Positions 26,149 through 35,142 of a stretch of DNA of 64,000 nt are shown here, piece by piece. Under the pieces are notes generated by a model. The model did not search any database. It was not told the origin of the DNA and saw nothing but the letters and a program-made list of their open reading frames with translations. The translations under genes and the position numbers were made by a program. Within the stretch, counting starts at the first letter, position 1, and the number at the start of each line of letters is the position of its first letter. Source of the DNA: SG-bin7 sp964498095 (GTDB taxonomy: Bacteria > Bdellovibrionota > Bdellovibrionia > Bdellovibrionales > SG-bin7); contig CAZCFY010000004.1 of assembly GCA_964498095.1 (NCBI GenBank), positions 149,164 to 213,163 on the forward strand, written 5' to 3'.

Positions 26149-27836
26149 TGGCAGCCCAAGATATAGAAACCCTTTTAAATAAAAGTACGACGCTCACTCC
26201 GGAGCAGATTCAAATCGTATTTCAAATGCCGTCGCAGTACGCGGTTAATTTTGGCGAAGAACTGCGAAAAAAAGAGGTTAAATCCGCAGATGCGCTAGTG
26301 GCGGAAATTTGCGACCGTCTACAAGTGGCTTTTATGAAGGAAATCCCCGTCAACGATATCGCCGTGGATTTGGTGAGGAATATTCCTTTGGCGTACGCCA
26401 AACAAATCGAAGTTTTGCCGTTTAAAGAAGAATATGATCAAGTTAAAATTCTAATTTCTAATCCTTTAAACTTAAAAGCGCTCGATGATCTAAAATTGAT
26501 TTTTGACAAGCGTATTGTGCCGATCGTAGTGACCTCGGTAAAATTAAAAGATGCCATCAACAAAGTTTACGAAAAAAGTACGGCCGCGCTTGAAGGCTTA
26601 GATGAAATCGCCGAGGAAGATTATGACCTCGATGAACCCATTATCGATTTATTAGAAGCCGGAGATGACGAAGCACCGGTTATTAAACTTGTAAACACTT
26701 TACTTTTTCGCGCCGTTAAAGAGAAGGCTTCGGATATTCACATCGAGCCCTACGAAAAAGACATGGTCGTGCGCTTTCGCATTGACGGTATTTTATATGA
26801 CGTTTTTAAGCCACCCAAGCGTCTGCAAAATGCGATTACCTCGCGGATTAAAGTTATGGGTAATCTTAATATCGCGGAAAAGCGCTTACCCCAGGACGGT
26901 CGCATCCCGTTAAAGCTTGCGGGCAAAGACATCGATGTTCGTTTAAATACTGTGCCGACGGCCCACGGTGAGCGCATCGTGATGCGTTTACAAGATAGGT
27001 CCAATGTGGTTTTAGAGCTCGAACAACTTGGCTTTTCAGAGTCGAGTCTTAGACAGATCAGTGAAATCATGGGTAAGACTTACGGAATTTTTCTAGTCAC
27101 GGGCCCGACGGGATCTGGTAAATCGACAACTCTTTATGCGTGCCTTACGAAAATTAATACCATCGATAAAAACATCATCACCGTGGAAGACCCGGTGGAG
27201 AACCGGATTCATGGGATTGGGCAAATTCAGGTGAATTCAAAAATTGGCCTCACCTTCGCCAGCGGTTTAAGATCCATACTCCGTCAAGACCCCGATATAA
27301 TTATGATTGGGGAGATTCGCGACTTAGAAACAGCCGAAATTGCGATTAACGCTTCTCTTACGGGTCACTTAGTTCTATCGACAATTCATACAAATGATTC
27401 TCCCGGCGTTTTTCCACGCTTGATCGACATGGGTTGCGAACCGTTTTTAATTGCGACTTCACTTTTAGGCGTGGCGGCGCAACGTCTCGTACGGCTCCTT
27501 TGCCCACACTGCAAACAGCCGCATCAACCAACGGAAGTAGAGTTACGCAGCCTTGAAATCACTCCGGACCAGGTCGTGCGCGGGAATGTTTATAAAGCCG
27601 TGGGTTGTAATCAATGTAACCAAAAAGGTTATATTGGCCGAACCATCATACAAGAGCTATTAATGGTAAATGACGATATTCGCAGCCTCGTGATGCAAAG
27701 AGCTGACGCGGGTCAAATTAAAAAAGCCGCCTTGCGTTCCGGCATGAAAACCTTCCGCGATCACGGTATTGAGAAAATATTTGCCGGAGTCACTACTATT
27801 GAGGAAGTATTAAGTAATACACAAGTGGATCTGTAA
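26148..27836 (+). CDS. gspE: Type II secretion system ATPase GspE
   Basis: Cytoplasmic hexameric ATPase that powers pseudopilus assembly. In 562 residues it shows an N-terminal GspE/PilB domain, the Walker A GPTGSGKSTT (about residue 322), the Asp box and Walker B (RQDPDIIMIGEIRD), the His box (GHLVLSTIHTND) and a four-Cys zinc subdomain (CPHC...CNQCNQKGY). All active-site motifs are intact. gspF begins 3 bp after its stop. Confidence 0.97.
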   Translation: MAAQDIETLLNKSTTLTPEQIQIVFQMPSQYAVNFGEELRKKEVKSADALVAEICDRLQVAFMKEIPVNDIAVDLVRNIPLAYAKQIEVLPFKEEYDQVKILISNPLNLKALDDLKLIFDKRIVPIVVTSVKLKDAINKVYEKSTAALEGLDEIAEEDYDLDEPIIDLLEAGDDEAPVIKLVNTLLFRAVKEKASDIHIEPYEKDMVVRFRIDGILYDVFKPPKRLQNAITSRIKVMGNLNIAEKRLPQDGRIPLKLAGKDIDVRLNTVPTAHGERIVMRLQDRSNVVLELEQLGFSESSLRQISEIMGKTYGIFLVTGPTGSGKSTTLYACLTKINTIDKNIITVEDPVENRIHGIGQIQVNSKIGLTFASGLRSILRQDPDIIMIGEIRDLETAEIAINASLTGHLVLSTIHTNDSPGVFPRLIDMGCEPFLIATSLLGVAAQRLVRLLCPHCKQPHQPTEVELRSLEITPDQVVRGNVYKAVGCNQCNQKGYIGRTIIQELLMVNDDIRSLVMQRADAGQIKKAALRSGMKTFRDHGIEKIFAGVTTIEEVLSNTQVDL

Positions 27837-27839
27837 TCT

Positions 27840-29057
27840 ATGCCGATTTTTGAATATAAAGGTATCGATAAGTTTGGCAAAAACGTGCGCAGCACGATTG
27901 ATGCCGACAATTCAAAAACCGCCAAAGCAAAACTTAAAAAAGAGGGCATTTACGTTTTCGAAATCCGCGATAAAACCCGGATCGAGAAAAAACCAGGACA
28001 AAAGCGCTCCGGCGGCCGCAGTGTGGCCGTCGAAGATTTATCGCGCATGACCCGCCAGCTGGCTACCATGTTAAAGGCCAATGTTCCCCTCGTCGAAAGC
28101 TTGGCCGCCGTCGCCGATCAAACCGAACAACCCACGCTTAAAGAAGCGGTCGCCGACATCAAAAACATGGTGAACGAGGGCTCCCCTTTGCACAAAGCAC
28201 TCGGGAAATATCCAAAGATTTTTAAAAATCTTTATCTGTCTATGTGCGAAGCCGGCGAAATGTCGGGAACACTTGACGTAATTTTAATACGTCTAGCTGA
28301 GTTTACCGAAAGCCAAAATCAGTTAACGAACAAAGTAAAGTCAGCCATGTTTTATCCCGTTATCATGATTTTATTTACCATGGTAATGCTGGTTATTTTA
28401 TTTATCTTCGTTATTCCCCAAATGGTTACAATTTTTGAATCAACGCCGGGACTGGAGCTTCAGTGGTACACGCTGGCGGTGATAAACTTTAGTAGTTTAC
28501 TGGTGAATTATTGGTACGCGCTTTTAGTTGGCGGAATCGGCACCTACTTACTATTTCGCGGTTGGAAATCGACGCCCTCAGGGGCCGCGACCTGGGACGC
28601 TATTGTGCTAAAACTTCCCATTGTCGGTAAACTTTCCCGTCTTATCGCAGTTTCACGCTTTACCCGAACGCTCGCAACATTACTTTCTGGGGGCGTGCCG
28701 ATGCTCACCGCGATGGATATCGTGCGCAACGTGGTATCAAATGCCGTCTTAGCCAAATCCATTGACGAGGCCAGAGACAATATCAGCGAAGGGGAATCGA
28801 TTGCAGGACCGCTAAAAAAATCAGGTCAGTTTCCTCCTTTCGTTATTTCTATGATCAACACTGGTGAAAAAACAGGCGAACTCGAAAATATGTTAACTCA
28901 AGTCAGTGACGCTTACGATTTTGACGTGCGCAATACCGTTGACGGTTTAACTTCGGTTTTGGCGCCGGTCATGATCATCATAATGGGATGTGTCATCGGT
29001 ACGGTCGTATTTTCGATCATGATACCATTGTTTGAAATGTCCAATATATCTGGATAG
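27840..29057 (+). CDS. gspF: Type II secretion system platform protein GspF
   Basis: Polytopic inner-membrane platform that couples the ATPase to pseudopilin extraction. The 405-residue protein opens with the typical MPIFEYKGIDKFGK and contains two related cytoplasmic GspF domains with the motifs RMTRQLATMLKANVPLVESL and RFTRTLATLLSGGVPMLTAM. Three transmembrane helices sit near 170-195, 220-240 and 375-400. Length and order match the family. Confidence 0.96.
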   Translation: MPIFEYKGIDKFGKNVRSTIDADNSKTAKAKLKKEGIYVFEIRDKTRIEKKPGQKRSGGRSVAVEDLSRMTRQLATMLKANVPLVESLAAVADQTEQPTLKEAVADIKNMVNEGSPLHKALGKYPKIFKNLYLSMCEAGEMSGTLDVILIRLAEFTESQNQLTNKVKSAMFYPVIMILFTMVMLVILFIFVIPQMVTIFESTPGLELQWYTLAVINFSSLLVNYWYALLVGGIGTYLLFRGWKSTPSGAATWDAIVLKLPIVGKLSRLIAVSRFTRTLATLLSGGVPMLTAMDIVRNVVSNAVLAKSIDEARDNISEGESIAGPLKKSGQFPPFVISMINTGEKTGELENMLTQVSDAYDFDVRNTVDGLTSVLAPVMIIIMGCVIGTVVFSIMIPLFEMSNISG

Positions 29058-29093
29058 AATAACAGTTCATTTTGCTATGGAGGATTTCTACAA

Positions 29094-29519
29094 ATGAAAA
29101 ACAATCAACTTGGTATGACACTCATTGAGATTGTGATCGTTATTGGTATCGTTGCTGGTCTTATGGTTGCGGTCGTTTCGCAAATTAATAAGCAAGTGCA
29201 AAACTCAAAATATAAACAGGCAAAAATGCAATTTGGACAAATCCGTGCCGCCCTTGAACAATATAATGCGGATTGTGGTGAATATCCTCCAACGGAAGTG
29301 GGTTTAAATGCTTTGTTATCTGCAGAAGGCGCTAATTGCCAAAACTGGGGCCCCGAAGCTTACATCGACAAAAAAGCTCTTAAAGATCCGTGGAACTCTG
29401 ACATTACGTATGAAAGCTTAGGAAATAATTTTGTCTTAAAATCTTATGGTAATGACAAAAAAGAAGGTGGTGATGGCTTTGCAAAAGACATCACGAGTGA
29501 AGATCAATCCGACAAATAA
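29094..29519 (+). CDS. gspG: Major pseudopilin GspG
   Basis: The main subunit of the pseudopilus. A short leader ends MKNNQLG, cut before MTLIEIVIVIG; the residue after the cut is Met where most pseudopilins have Phe, while the conserved Glu5 is present. The C-terminal part carries the GspG-type segment KDPWNSDITYESLGNNFVLKSYGNDKKEGGDG, the calcium-binding loop region. Length 141 residues. SD TGGAGG lies before ATG 29094. Confidence 0.94.
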   Translation: MKNNQLGMTLIEIVIVIGIVAGLMVAVVSQINKQVQNSKYKQAKMQFGQIRAALEQYNADCGEYPPTEVGLNALLSAEGANCQNWGPEAYIDKKALKDPWNSDITYESLGNNFVLKSYGNDKKEGGDGFAKDITSEDQSDK

Positions 29520-30117
29520 GTATTCCGCTGGCTTTACTCTCTTAGAAATTTTATTGGTGATGGGCTTTATTGGCATCATCATCTCGATGGGCGCGACGAA
29601 GTTACAAAACCCCAATACCGCGCTCAAGCAATCAGTAAAACAGATTGCGACAATTTCCCGTGAACTCCATGTGCGCGCAAAACTATCCGGAGTAACTTAC
29701 CGATTAGCATTTGAAATGAACGGAAAAAAGCCCGACCGCATGTGGGTTGAGGCTTCGACGCAAAAAGTGACCTTCCCGAGTGAAAAAGAATTAAAAGATC
29801 GCGATTCGCGCCGCCGCGATCCCGATAAAGAACCGAAATCCCCTTTTACTATTGATAAGCGCGTAGGTTCCGGCGGCGTAAAAGAGCTGCCGGCAAAGCT
29901 AAAAATAAGGCGGATCGAGTATGCGCAACAGGAGGAGCCAATCAGTAGCGGAATGGCCTACGTACATTACTTACCCGAAGGTATCGTGGAAGAGGCGGCC
30001 ATTCATATTGCGACGGAAGATGAGTCACTTAAGTGGACTGTGGGGATTCATCCACTCACGGGACGCATTGATCTTTTACCCGGCGATGTGTCGCTGAAAG
30101 AGATTCGCGAACAATGA
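29473..30117 (+). CDS. gspH: Minor pseudopilin GspH
   Basis: A minor pseudopilin of the tip complex region. The prepilin cleavage site is SAG followed by FTLLEILLVMGF, with Glu5 present, after a basic 20-residue leader if the ATG at 29473 is used. That start has GAAGG 5 nt upstream, but the frame is open to 29446 and a GTG at 29497 is also possible. The gene therefore overlaps gspG by about 47 bp. The C-terminal body is rich in Lys/Arg/Asp. The H assignment rests on position between G and I. Confidence 0.85.
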   Translation: MALQKTSRVKINPTNKYSAGFTLLEILLVMGFIGIIISMGATKLQNPNTALKQSVKQIATISRELHVRAKLSGVTYRLAFEMNGKKPDRMWVEASTQKVTFPSEKELKDRDSRRRDPDKEPKSPFTIDKRVGSGGVKELPAKLKIRRIEYAQQEEPISSGMAYVHYLPEGIVEEAAIHIATEDESLKWTVGIHPLTGRIDLLPGDVSLKEIREQ

Positions 30118-30635
30118 AGAACCGCGGCTTTACGCTTATTGAAACTCTTATGGCCGTTTCCATCTTGGCATTCGGGCTGATCATTATTGCCACGACTTGG
30201 AGCGGAAACGTCATGCGGCTAAATAAAATCCGCCTGAATAACGAAGTCGCTTTCTTGCTGCAGCAAAAAATGACGGAGATGGAACTAAAATACCAAAACG
30301 TCGGACTCGATCAGATTAAAGAAGAAGAGACTGGAGATTTTGGTGACGATTTTAAGGATTATGCTTGGGAATTCAAATCCCAAGAGTTCGTGATGCCTGA
30401 TTTATCGCTGCTGATAGATTTAAAAAAAGAAAACAACGCCGAAATGCAAGGAATGGTATTAAAGCAAATTGGCGAAGTTTTAGGTAAAGCCGTTAAAGAA
30501 ATTTCCGTCACGGTTATCGTAAAAAAGAGTTCCAAACGCAAAAAGGAATTACGTTTTACGGTTTCCAGTTACCTCATCGATTTTAATAAAGAAATGACCT
30601 TCTCGGGAATTCCGGGAATGGGAGGTGCGCAGTGA
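30114..30635 (+). CDS. gspI: Minor pseudopilin GspI
   Basis: A 173-residue pseudopilin: the leader MKNRG is cut before FTLIETLMAVSILAFGL, with Glu5. The body is helical then polar, ending with hydrophobic pieces. It overlaps gspH by 4 bp (ATGA) and gspJ by 4 bp. GspI nucleates the I-J-K tip complex, which agrees with its position. Confidence 0.88.
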   Translation: MKNRGFTLIETLMAVSILAFGLIIIATTWSGNVMRLNKIRLNNEVAFLLQQKMTEMELKYQNVGLDQIKEEETGDFGDDFKDYAWEFKSQEFVMPDLSLLIDLKKENNAEMQGMVLKQIGEVLGKAVKEISVTVIVKKSSKRKKELRFTVSSYLIDFNKEMTFSGIPGMGGAQ

Positions 30636-31534
30636 GAAAGCCGCGCGCCGGTTTTACGATGATCGAAATGCTCATGGTTTTATCCATTTTAGCTGGAATT
30701 ACCTTAATGACGGGCCAAACGATAAACAAAGCTCTAAAATCCAAAAAGAAATTTCAAAGCGAAATCGAACAAACTTCCGTCATGCGCGACACCTTAAGAA
30801 TTTTAGAGCGCGATTTAAATATGGCGTTTCATTACCGCAATATCCATTACGAAGTTCTAAAAAAAATTAAAGAGGAGGGGCAGCCCAAAGCTCCTGGGAC
30901 ACCAGAACCTGGCGCCCCGGGAAGTCCCTTTCCTCCTTCGCAGCCGCAAACACCACCATCGGTCGTGGGAACAGATGCCGGCGCCCCGCAATTTGAATTA
31001 AAAGATCCCCCCCCCAACTACACGCAGTTTTTGGGCGAAAATGAATCCGTGTACTTTACCACGGTTTCGCATGTGCGGACTTTAACGGACTCTCCCGAAA
31101 GTGACCAAGCCGAAGTGGGATATTTCGTAAAAAACTGTAAACGCCGCGGAGTTGCCGCAAACAAGAAGGGGGCCACGACAAGCTGCTTGTGGCGAAAAGA
31201 ATCTTTATTTATCGATGATGACTTAACTAAAGGCGGCAACGAAACGCCACTGTTGGAAAATGTGGAGAAATTTGAGCTCCTTTATTTCGGCGAGGAACGT
31301 GAAGGTTGGCAAAAAGTTTGGCGCACCGACGAAAAGGGCACCGAAGACATTCGCGGCCGCTTTCCACAAGCCGTACAGATTAAGCTCACCGTCGGCGATC
31401 AAGACCCTGAATCAAAAAAGAAGTACTCTATGATTTTAGTGGCCGCTTTACGCTTTCCAAATAATCCAGCTCTTAATAAACCAAAGGACGCAACACCCAA
31501 TGAAAAAGTGGGCATCACCCCGGATATTAAATAA
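30632..31534 (+). CDS. gspJ: Minor pseudopilin GspJ
   Basis: A 300-residue pseudopilin: leader MRKPRAG cut before FTMIEMLMVLSILAG, with Glu5. It is longer than most GspJ because of a Pro/Gly/Ala-rich insert (about residues 85-115, PKAPGTPEPGAPGSP...). GTG start in an overlap with gspI. The rest carries the GspJ-type beta domain with VEKFELLYFGEEREGWQKVW. Confidence 0.88.
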   Translation: MRKPRAGFTMIEMLMVLSILAGITLMTGQTINKALKSKKKFQSEIEQTSVMRDTLRILERDLNMAFHYRNIHYEVLKKIKEEGQPKAPGTPEPGAPGSPFPPSQPQTPPSVVGTDAGAPQFELKDPPPNYTQFLGENESVYFTTVSHVRTLTDSPESDQAEVGYFVKNCKRRGVAANKKGATTSCLWRKESLFIDDDLTKGGNETPLLENVEKFELLYFGEEREGWQKVWRTDEKGTEDIRGRFPQAVQIKLTVGDQDPESKKKYSMILVAALRFPNNPALNKPKDATPNEKVGITPDIK

Positions 31535-32747
31535 TCAAAGCGGTGTGGCCCTTCTTATGGCCATGGCTTCGCTGATCATGATGACTTTCATTGCGGTCGA
31601 AGTTCAATATGGAACGCAAGTTGAAGCGCTTTCCGCCAATCAAGCTATCAACCGTCTGAAAGCCTATTATTCCGCGAAAGCCGGAGTGGAACTCAGTCTC
31701 TATCGGATCATGATGTATAAAAAAGCAAGTGGACAATTTGGCAAAGCCTTAGGCGAGCAAAGTCAGCTTCTTGATAAAATTTGGTCGCTCCCACTGTCAT
31801 GGCCAGTGCCTACGCCTAACGATATGAACAAGGCTTACAAAGATCAGTTCGATCAGGTTCTTAAGGAATCTTCTTTTGATGGAAAATACGTCACAACCAT
31901 TGAAAGTGAAGAATCGAAAATCGACGTCAATGCGTTAGGATCAAAATCCAAAGTTATCGCGGAAGCGACAAAGGCAAAAATACTAAATATCTTCGCACAG
32001 CGGATTAAAAGCGATGAGGCGTTTAAGGATAAATACGATACCTTTAATTTTGAGAATCTTGTAAACAACATGATCGACTGGGTTGACGAAGACACTGTGG
32101 GAGTTGCTGGCGGAGACGAACGCGCCCCTTATCTGGACATTAAAGAAACGGATAAAATTCCGCCCAATCAACCGTTTAAAACCATTCAGGAGTTACACTT
32201 AGTTGGGTTAATGGAAGACGAAATCTATGATGTGCTGGCGCCCCAACTTACGGTTTATGGATCGACGGCGGTAAATGTAAATCAAGCGGGTACGGAAGTA
32301 CTGCGCTCGCTTGATCCCGAAATCACCGAAGAGATGACAGACAAAATCATCGAGCGCCGCGGAAATGAAGCGCTCGGTGGGCCCTTCAAGAATGCGGAAG
32401 ACTTTTATGGGTTCTTAGATACCCTGGGCTTTCGTACAGCGGACCTCAAACAGAAAAATTATCCCTTGGAGTTTTCAAAAGTCGTAAACTTTAGAATAAC
32501 TTCGCTTGGCAGCGCCCAAAATATTGCGCGCAAGATCGTGGCTATCGTTTATGACTTTGATCAAGTAAAAGACCGGCTAAAAGACCAGTTAAAAAAAGAG
32601 GCCAATCCTAGCGGACAGCCGGGGCAGCAGGCAGGTCAACAGCCGGGGCAGCAGGCAGGTCAACAGCCCACTCAACCCGGCACGGATTCTACAAAACCAG
32701 CCACTCCGCAAGGACGGCCCACCGTAGTTTATTGGTTTGAAAATTAA
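31500..32747 (+). CDS. gspK: Tip pseudopilin GspK
   Basis: The large pseudopilin at the pseudopilus tip. Leader MKKWASPRILNNQSG, cut before VALLMAMASLIMM; as expected for GspK there is no Glu at position 5. The globular part includes the conserved FEN/NMIDWVDEDT and the VNVNQAGTEVLRSLDPEIT helix-hairpin segment. The C-terminus is unusual: a Gln/Gly/Pro-rich tail with two exact 24-bp repeats, before a final VVYWFEN. It overlaps gspJ by 35 bp. Length 415 residues. Confidence 0.93.
   Translation: MKKWASPRILNNQSGVALLMAMASLIMMTFIAVEVQYGTQVEALSANQAINRLKAYYSAKAGVELSLYRIMMYKKASGQFGKALGEQSQLLDKIWSLPLSWPVPTPNDMNKAYKDQFDQVLKESSFDGKYVTTIESEESKIDVNALGSKSKVIAEATKAKILNIFAQRIKSDEAFKDKYDTFNFENLVNNMIDWVDEDTVGVAGGDERAPYLDIKETDKIPPNQPFKTIQELHLVGLMEDEIYDVLAPQLTVYGSTAVNVNQAGTEVLRSLDPEITEEMTDKIIERRGNEALGGPFKNAEDFYGFLDTLGFRTADLKQKNYPLEFSKVVNFRITSLGSAQNIARKIVAIVYDFDQVKDRLKDQLKKEANPSGQPGQQAGQQPGQQAGQQPTQPGTDSTKPATPQGRPTVVYWFEN
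32616..32663 (+). repeat. Two tandem 24-bp repeats in gspK
   Basis: An exact 24-bp unit (starting CAGCCGGGGCAGCAGGCAGG) is present twice back to back and encodes QPGQQAGQ units. Unit length is a multiple of three, so copy number can change without breaking frame. Such a low-complexity tail probably forms a flexible linker. Confidence 0.85.
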
Positions 32748-32800
32748 AGCTTTCCACTCTGAGCAAAGGCTCTTAAAATAACTAGAGGGAGAAATACGCC

Positions 32801-34456
32801 TTGAAGTCCATTGGTATCGACATTGGAGCCTATTCCATTAAGGTCGCCGAAGTTGTAACTTCGGGAAAAAATGTCTCCATAAAAAGTTTGGCGGAATTTC
32901 CTCTTAACAGTGAACCTAATGCCGACAACCAAATTGCCATCTTAGAAACGCTTCGCAATATTGCCGCCCAACACGACCCGACCACGGCTTTTGTATTCGC
33001 GATCGGCCAAGATAAGGTAACCACCCGGCAAAGATTTTTTCCATTTTCCGAGAGAAAAAAAATCGTAAAAAGTCTCCCCTTTGAATTAGAAGAGGAAATT
33101 CCATTTGATATCAATAACGCCATCTTTGACGCAAAATTCGTGCGGCAATTGGGTTCGATTACCGAAATTATTGCGTGCGCGACGCCTAAAACCCGCGTTG
33201 AATCCCTTTTACAGGTGGCCCACGATGCCGGTATAGAGCCGCAAATTATCAGCATGGAAAGTGCCGCCCACGCGAACACCGTCGAGGGCTGGTACAGTGA
33301 TATTCCAAAAGAAAAAGGCAATGATATTCCCGAAGTGGCGGAAGAAACTCAGACAAAGCCGGCACCGGACGAAGCCACTTTGCTTGTAGATATTGGTCAC
33401 CGCAAAACTATCATAACTGTTTTTCGCCGCGGCCGCATGATGGCTACGCGAACAATTTCTTGGGGCGGCAAGAATTTAATTGATGCGGTTTCAAAAAAAT
33501 ACGGCGTCCTCTATCAAGAGGGCTTACGCGAAACTCAAGCGAAGGCGTTTATATTAATAAACCCCGATGGGGCAACCCGTGATCAAATCGTTTTTTCGGA
33601 TACGATTTCTGAGAGCTTTAACGAAATGCTTAGAGAGCTAAAACTCACGCTGATGGAAATCACGACCGATTATAATGTTTACTTTACCTCCATGCAGCTC
33701 ACTGGAGGCGCTAGCCGCGTCCGCAATCTCAATGCCTACTTCACGCAAGTTTTAGAACTCCCCTGTAATTACTTTGATCCTTTCGGCGTATTTCCAGGTG
33801 TTGGCTTTGACAAAACTCAAGTCATCATGAGCGGATCAACCGTTGCCGTTGGCTTGGCTGTCGAGGGCATTAAGCGCGCCAAAAACCCAGCCGTGAATTT
33901 CCGCAAAAACGAATTTGCGCTTCACAGTGCTTCCTGGGATCTGTTTTTAGAAAAGTGGCTGCATGCCGGAAAAATCGCCGCCGCTGGGCTTGCGGCGTTT
34001 TTTATTTACGCCATTGTCATCGATTATGTGAGCCTTGATCTCGCCGATAAATCGGAAGTGGCGCTAAAAAAAGTAGCCGGTGAAGTTTTAAGTAAAAAAA
34101 ATGTGCGTACGACGGAAGTGGAAAGCTATATCCGCGAACAAAAGCGCCAAATTGAAAACCAACAAAAGCTTGCCGGTCTCATGGGAATGAACTCTTCGCT
34201 GGATATTATAAAAAAACTCTCCGTCGCTCTCCCCGCCAAGGCCCTGGATATAATTCACTTGGATATCGACAAACATAATCTCAGCATCGAGGGAACACTT
34301 AAAGACGCTAATTTTAAAAACAATCTTGAAAGCGGGTTAAAAACATTATCTACGCGCGGGAAAATAAATAAAAAAGTTCCCATCAAAGCCACGGGAGCCC
34401 TCGCATTTTCCTACGAGATTGAAGTTGATCGCAACATTAAGGGAGCGGCAAAGTGA
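32801..34456 (+). CDS. gspL: Type II secretion system protein GspL (PilM-like)
   Basis: Bitopic inner-membrane protein that holds GspE at the membrane. The N-terminal 380 residues are an actin-like PilM/GspL domain (GIDIGAYSIKVAEV, then LLVDIGHRKTIITVFRRGR and LTGGASRVRNLNAYF). A helix near residues 392-408 spans the membrane and a periplasmic coiled domain follows. The start is TTG at 32801, with GAGGGA 11 nt upstream; no ATG or GTG is available in frame. At 551 residues it is longer than enteric GspL and keeps a full PilM-type ATPase fold. Confidence 0.88.
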   Translation: MKSIGIDIGAYSIKVAEVVTSGKNVSIKSLAEFPLNSEPNADNQIAILETLRNIAAQHDPTTAFVFAIGQDKVTTRQRFFPFSERKKIVKSLPFELEEEIPFDINNAIFDAKFVRQLGSITEIIACATPKTRVESLLQVAHDAGIEPQIISMESAAHANTVEGWYSDIPKEKGNDIPEVAEETQTKPAPDEATLLVDIGHRKTIITVFRRGRMMATRTISWGGKNLIDAVSKKYGVLYQEGLRETQAKAFILINPDGATRDQIVFSDTISESFNEMLRELKLTLMEITTDYNVYFTSMQLTGGASRVRNLNAYFTQVLELPCNYFDPFGVFPGVGFDKTQVIMSGSTVAVGLAVEGIKRAKNPAVNFRKNEFALHSASWDLFLEKWLHAGKIAAAGLAAFFIYAIVIDYVSLDLADKSEVALKKVAGEVLSKKNVRTTEVESYIREQKRQIENQQKLAGLMGMNSSLDIIKKLSVALPAKALDIIHLDIDKHNLSIEGTLKDANFKNNLESGLKTLSTRGKINKKVPIKATGALAFSYEIEVDRNIKGAAK

Positions 34457-35142
34457 ATTTTCAAGATATCAAAGAAAAATTCATGGAGGCGGTTACTCCT
34501 TATATCGAACGCCTAAAAGAATCCGACGCCTGGCAGAAAATTTCGGAACAATACGAGTCACTCTCCCCACGCAATCAAAAAATAGCCAAGGCTACGGGCG
34601 CGGCTCTTATGGTTCTCGGTTATTTTGGCTTTATTTATTGGATGTTTTTAGGCAGCGCCAGTGAAAACATCGAGACTTTCGAGAGAAATCAAAGTTTAAT
34701 TCGCGAACTCATTTCGGTTGGCCGCAAAGTCAATTCGGCGCCAAAAATTCCACCGGCAATCCCCGTAGACTCATTAAAGATGAGCGTGGAGACAGAAATC
34801 GCTAATATGCGTTTATTGCCGGAACAAAAAGTCGCCGTGACACCCGCTTCTTTTACCATGGGCAGTCTTGGACCAAAAGATTTAATCGCCGACGGGCTCA
34901 CAATCGAACTAAAGCAGCTCACGATTTCGCAAGTCATGGACATGGCGTACAACCTTCAGGCCATGAATGCCTCTCCCGCAAAACTCCTAGGTTTAGAAAT
35001 CCGGGCCTTTGAAAAAGATAGTCACTATTTTAATGCTAAATATTCCTTGGCAATGTTTTCTTTACCCGAACCGAAAGCGCCGCCTGAGCCCGCGAGCAAA
35101 AAGCGTCCCGCCCGCCGCCGCGGTGGTGAGGACAGCGAGTGA
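34453..35142 (+). CDS. gspM: Type II secretion system protein GspM-like
   Basis: A 229-residue single-pass protein: a cytoplasmic helix (about 1-50), one transmembrane segment (about 54-72) and a periplasmic domain with a coiled part, matching the GspM/PilO layout. The C-terminus is Pro/Arg-rich (PPEPASKKRPARRRGG). Identity depends mainly on its position after gspL and before gspN. It starts in an overlap with gspL. Confidence 0.8.
   Translation: MNFQDIKEKFMEAVTPYIERLKESDAWQKISEQYESLSPRNQKIAKATGAALMVLGYFGFIYWMFLGSASENIETFERNQSLIRELISVGRKVNSAPKIPPAIPVDSLKMSVETEIANMRLLPEQKVAVTPASFTMGSLGPKDLIADGLTIELKQLTISQVMDMAYNLQAMNASPAKLLGLEIRAFEKDSHYFNAKYSLAMFSLPEPKAPPEPASKKRPARRRGGEDSE

Noticed and set aside
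32616..32663. CRISPR-like or minisatellite locus
   Set aside because: Only two adjacent copies without spacers, inside a coding region.
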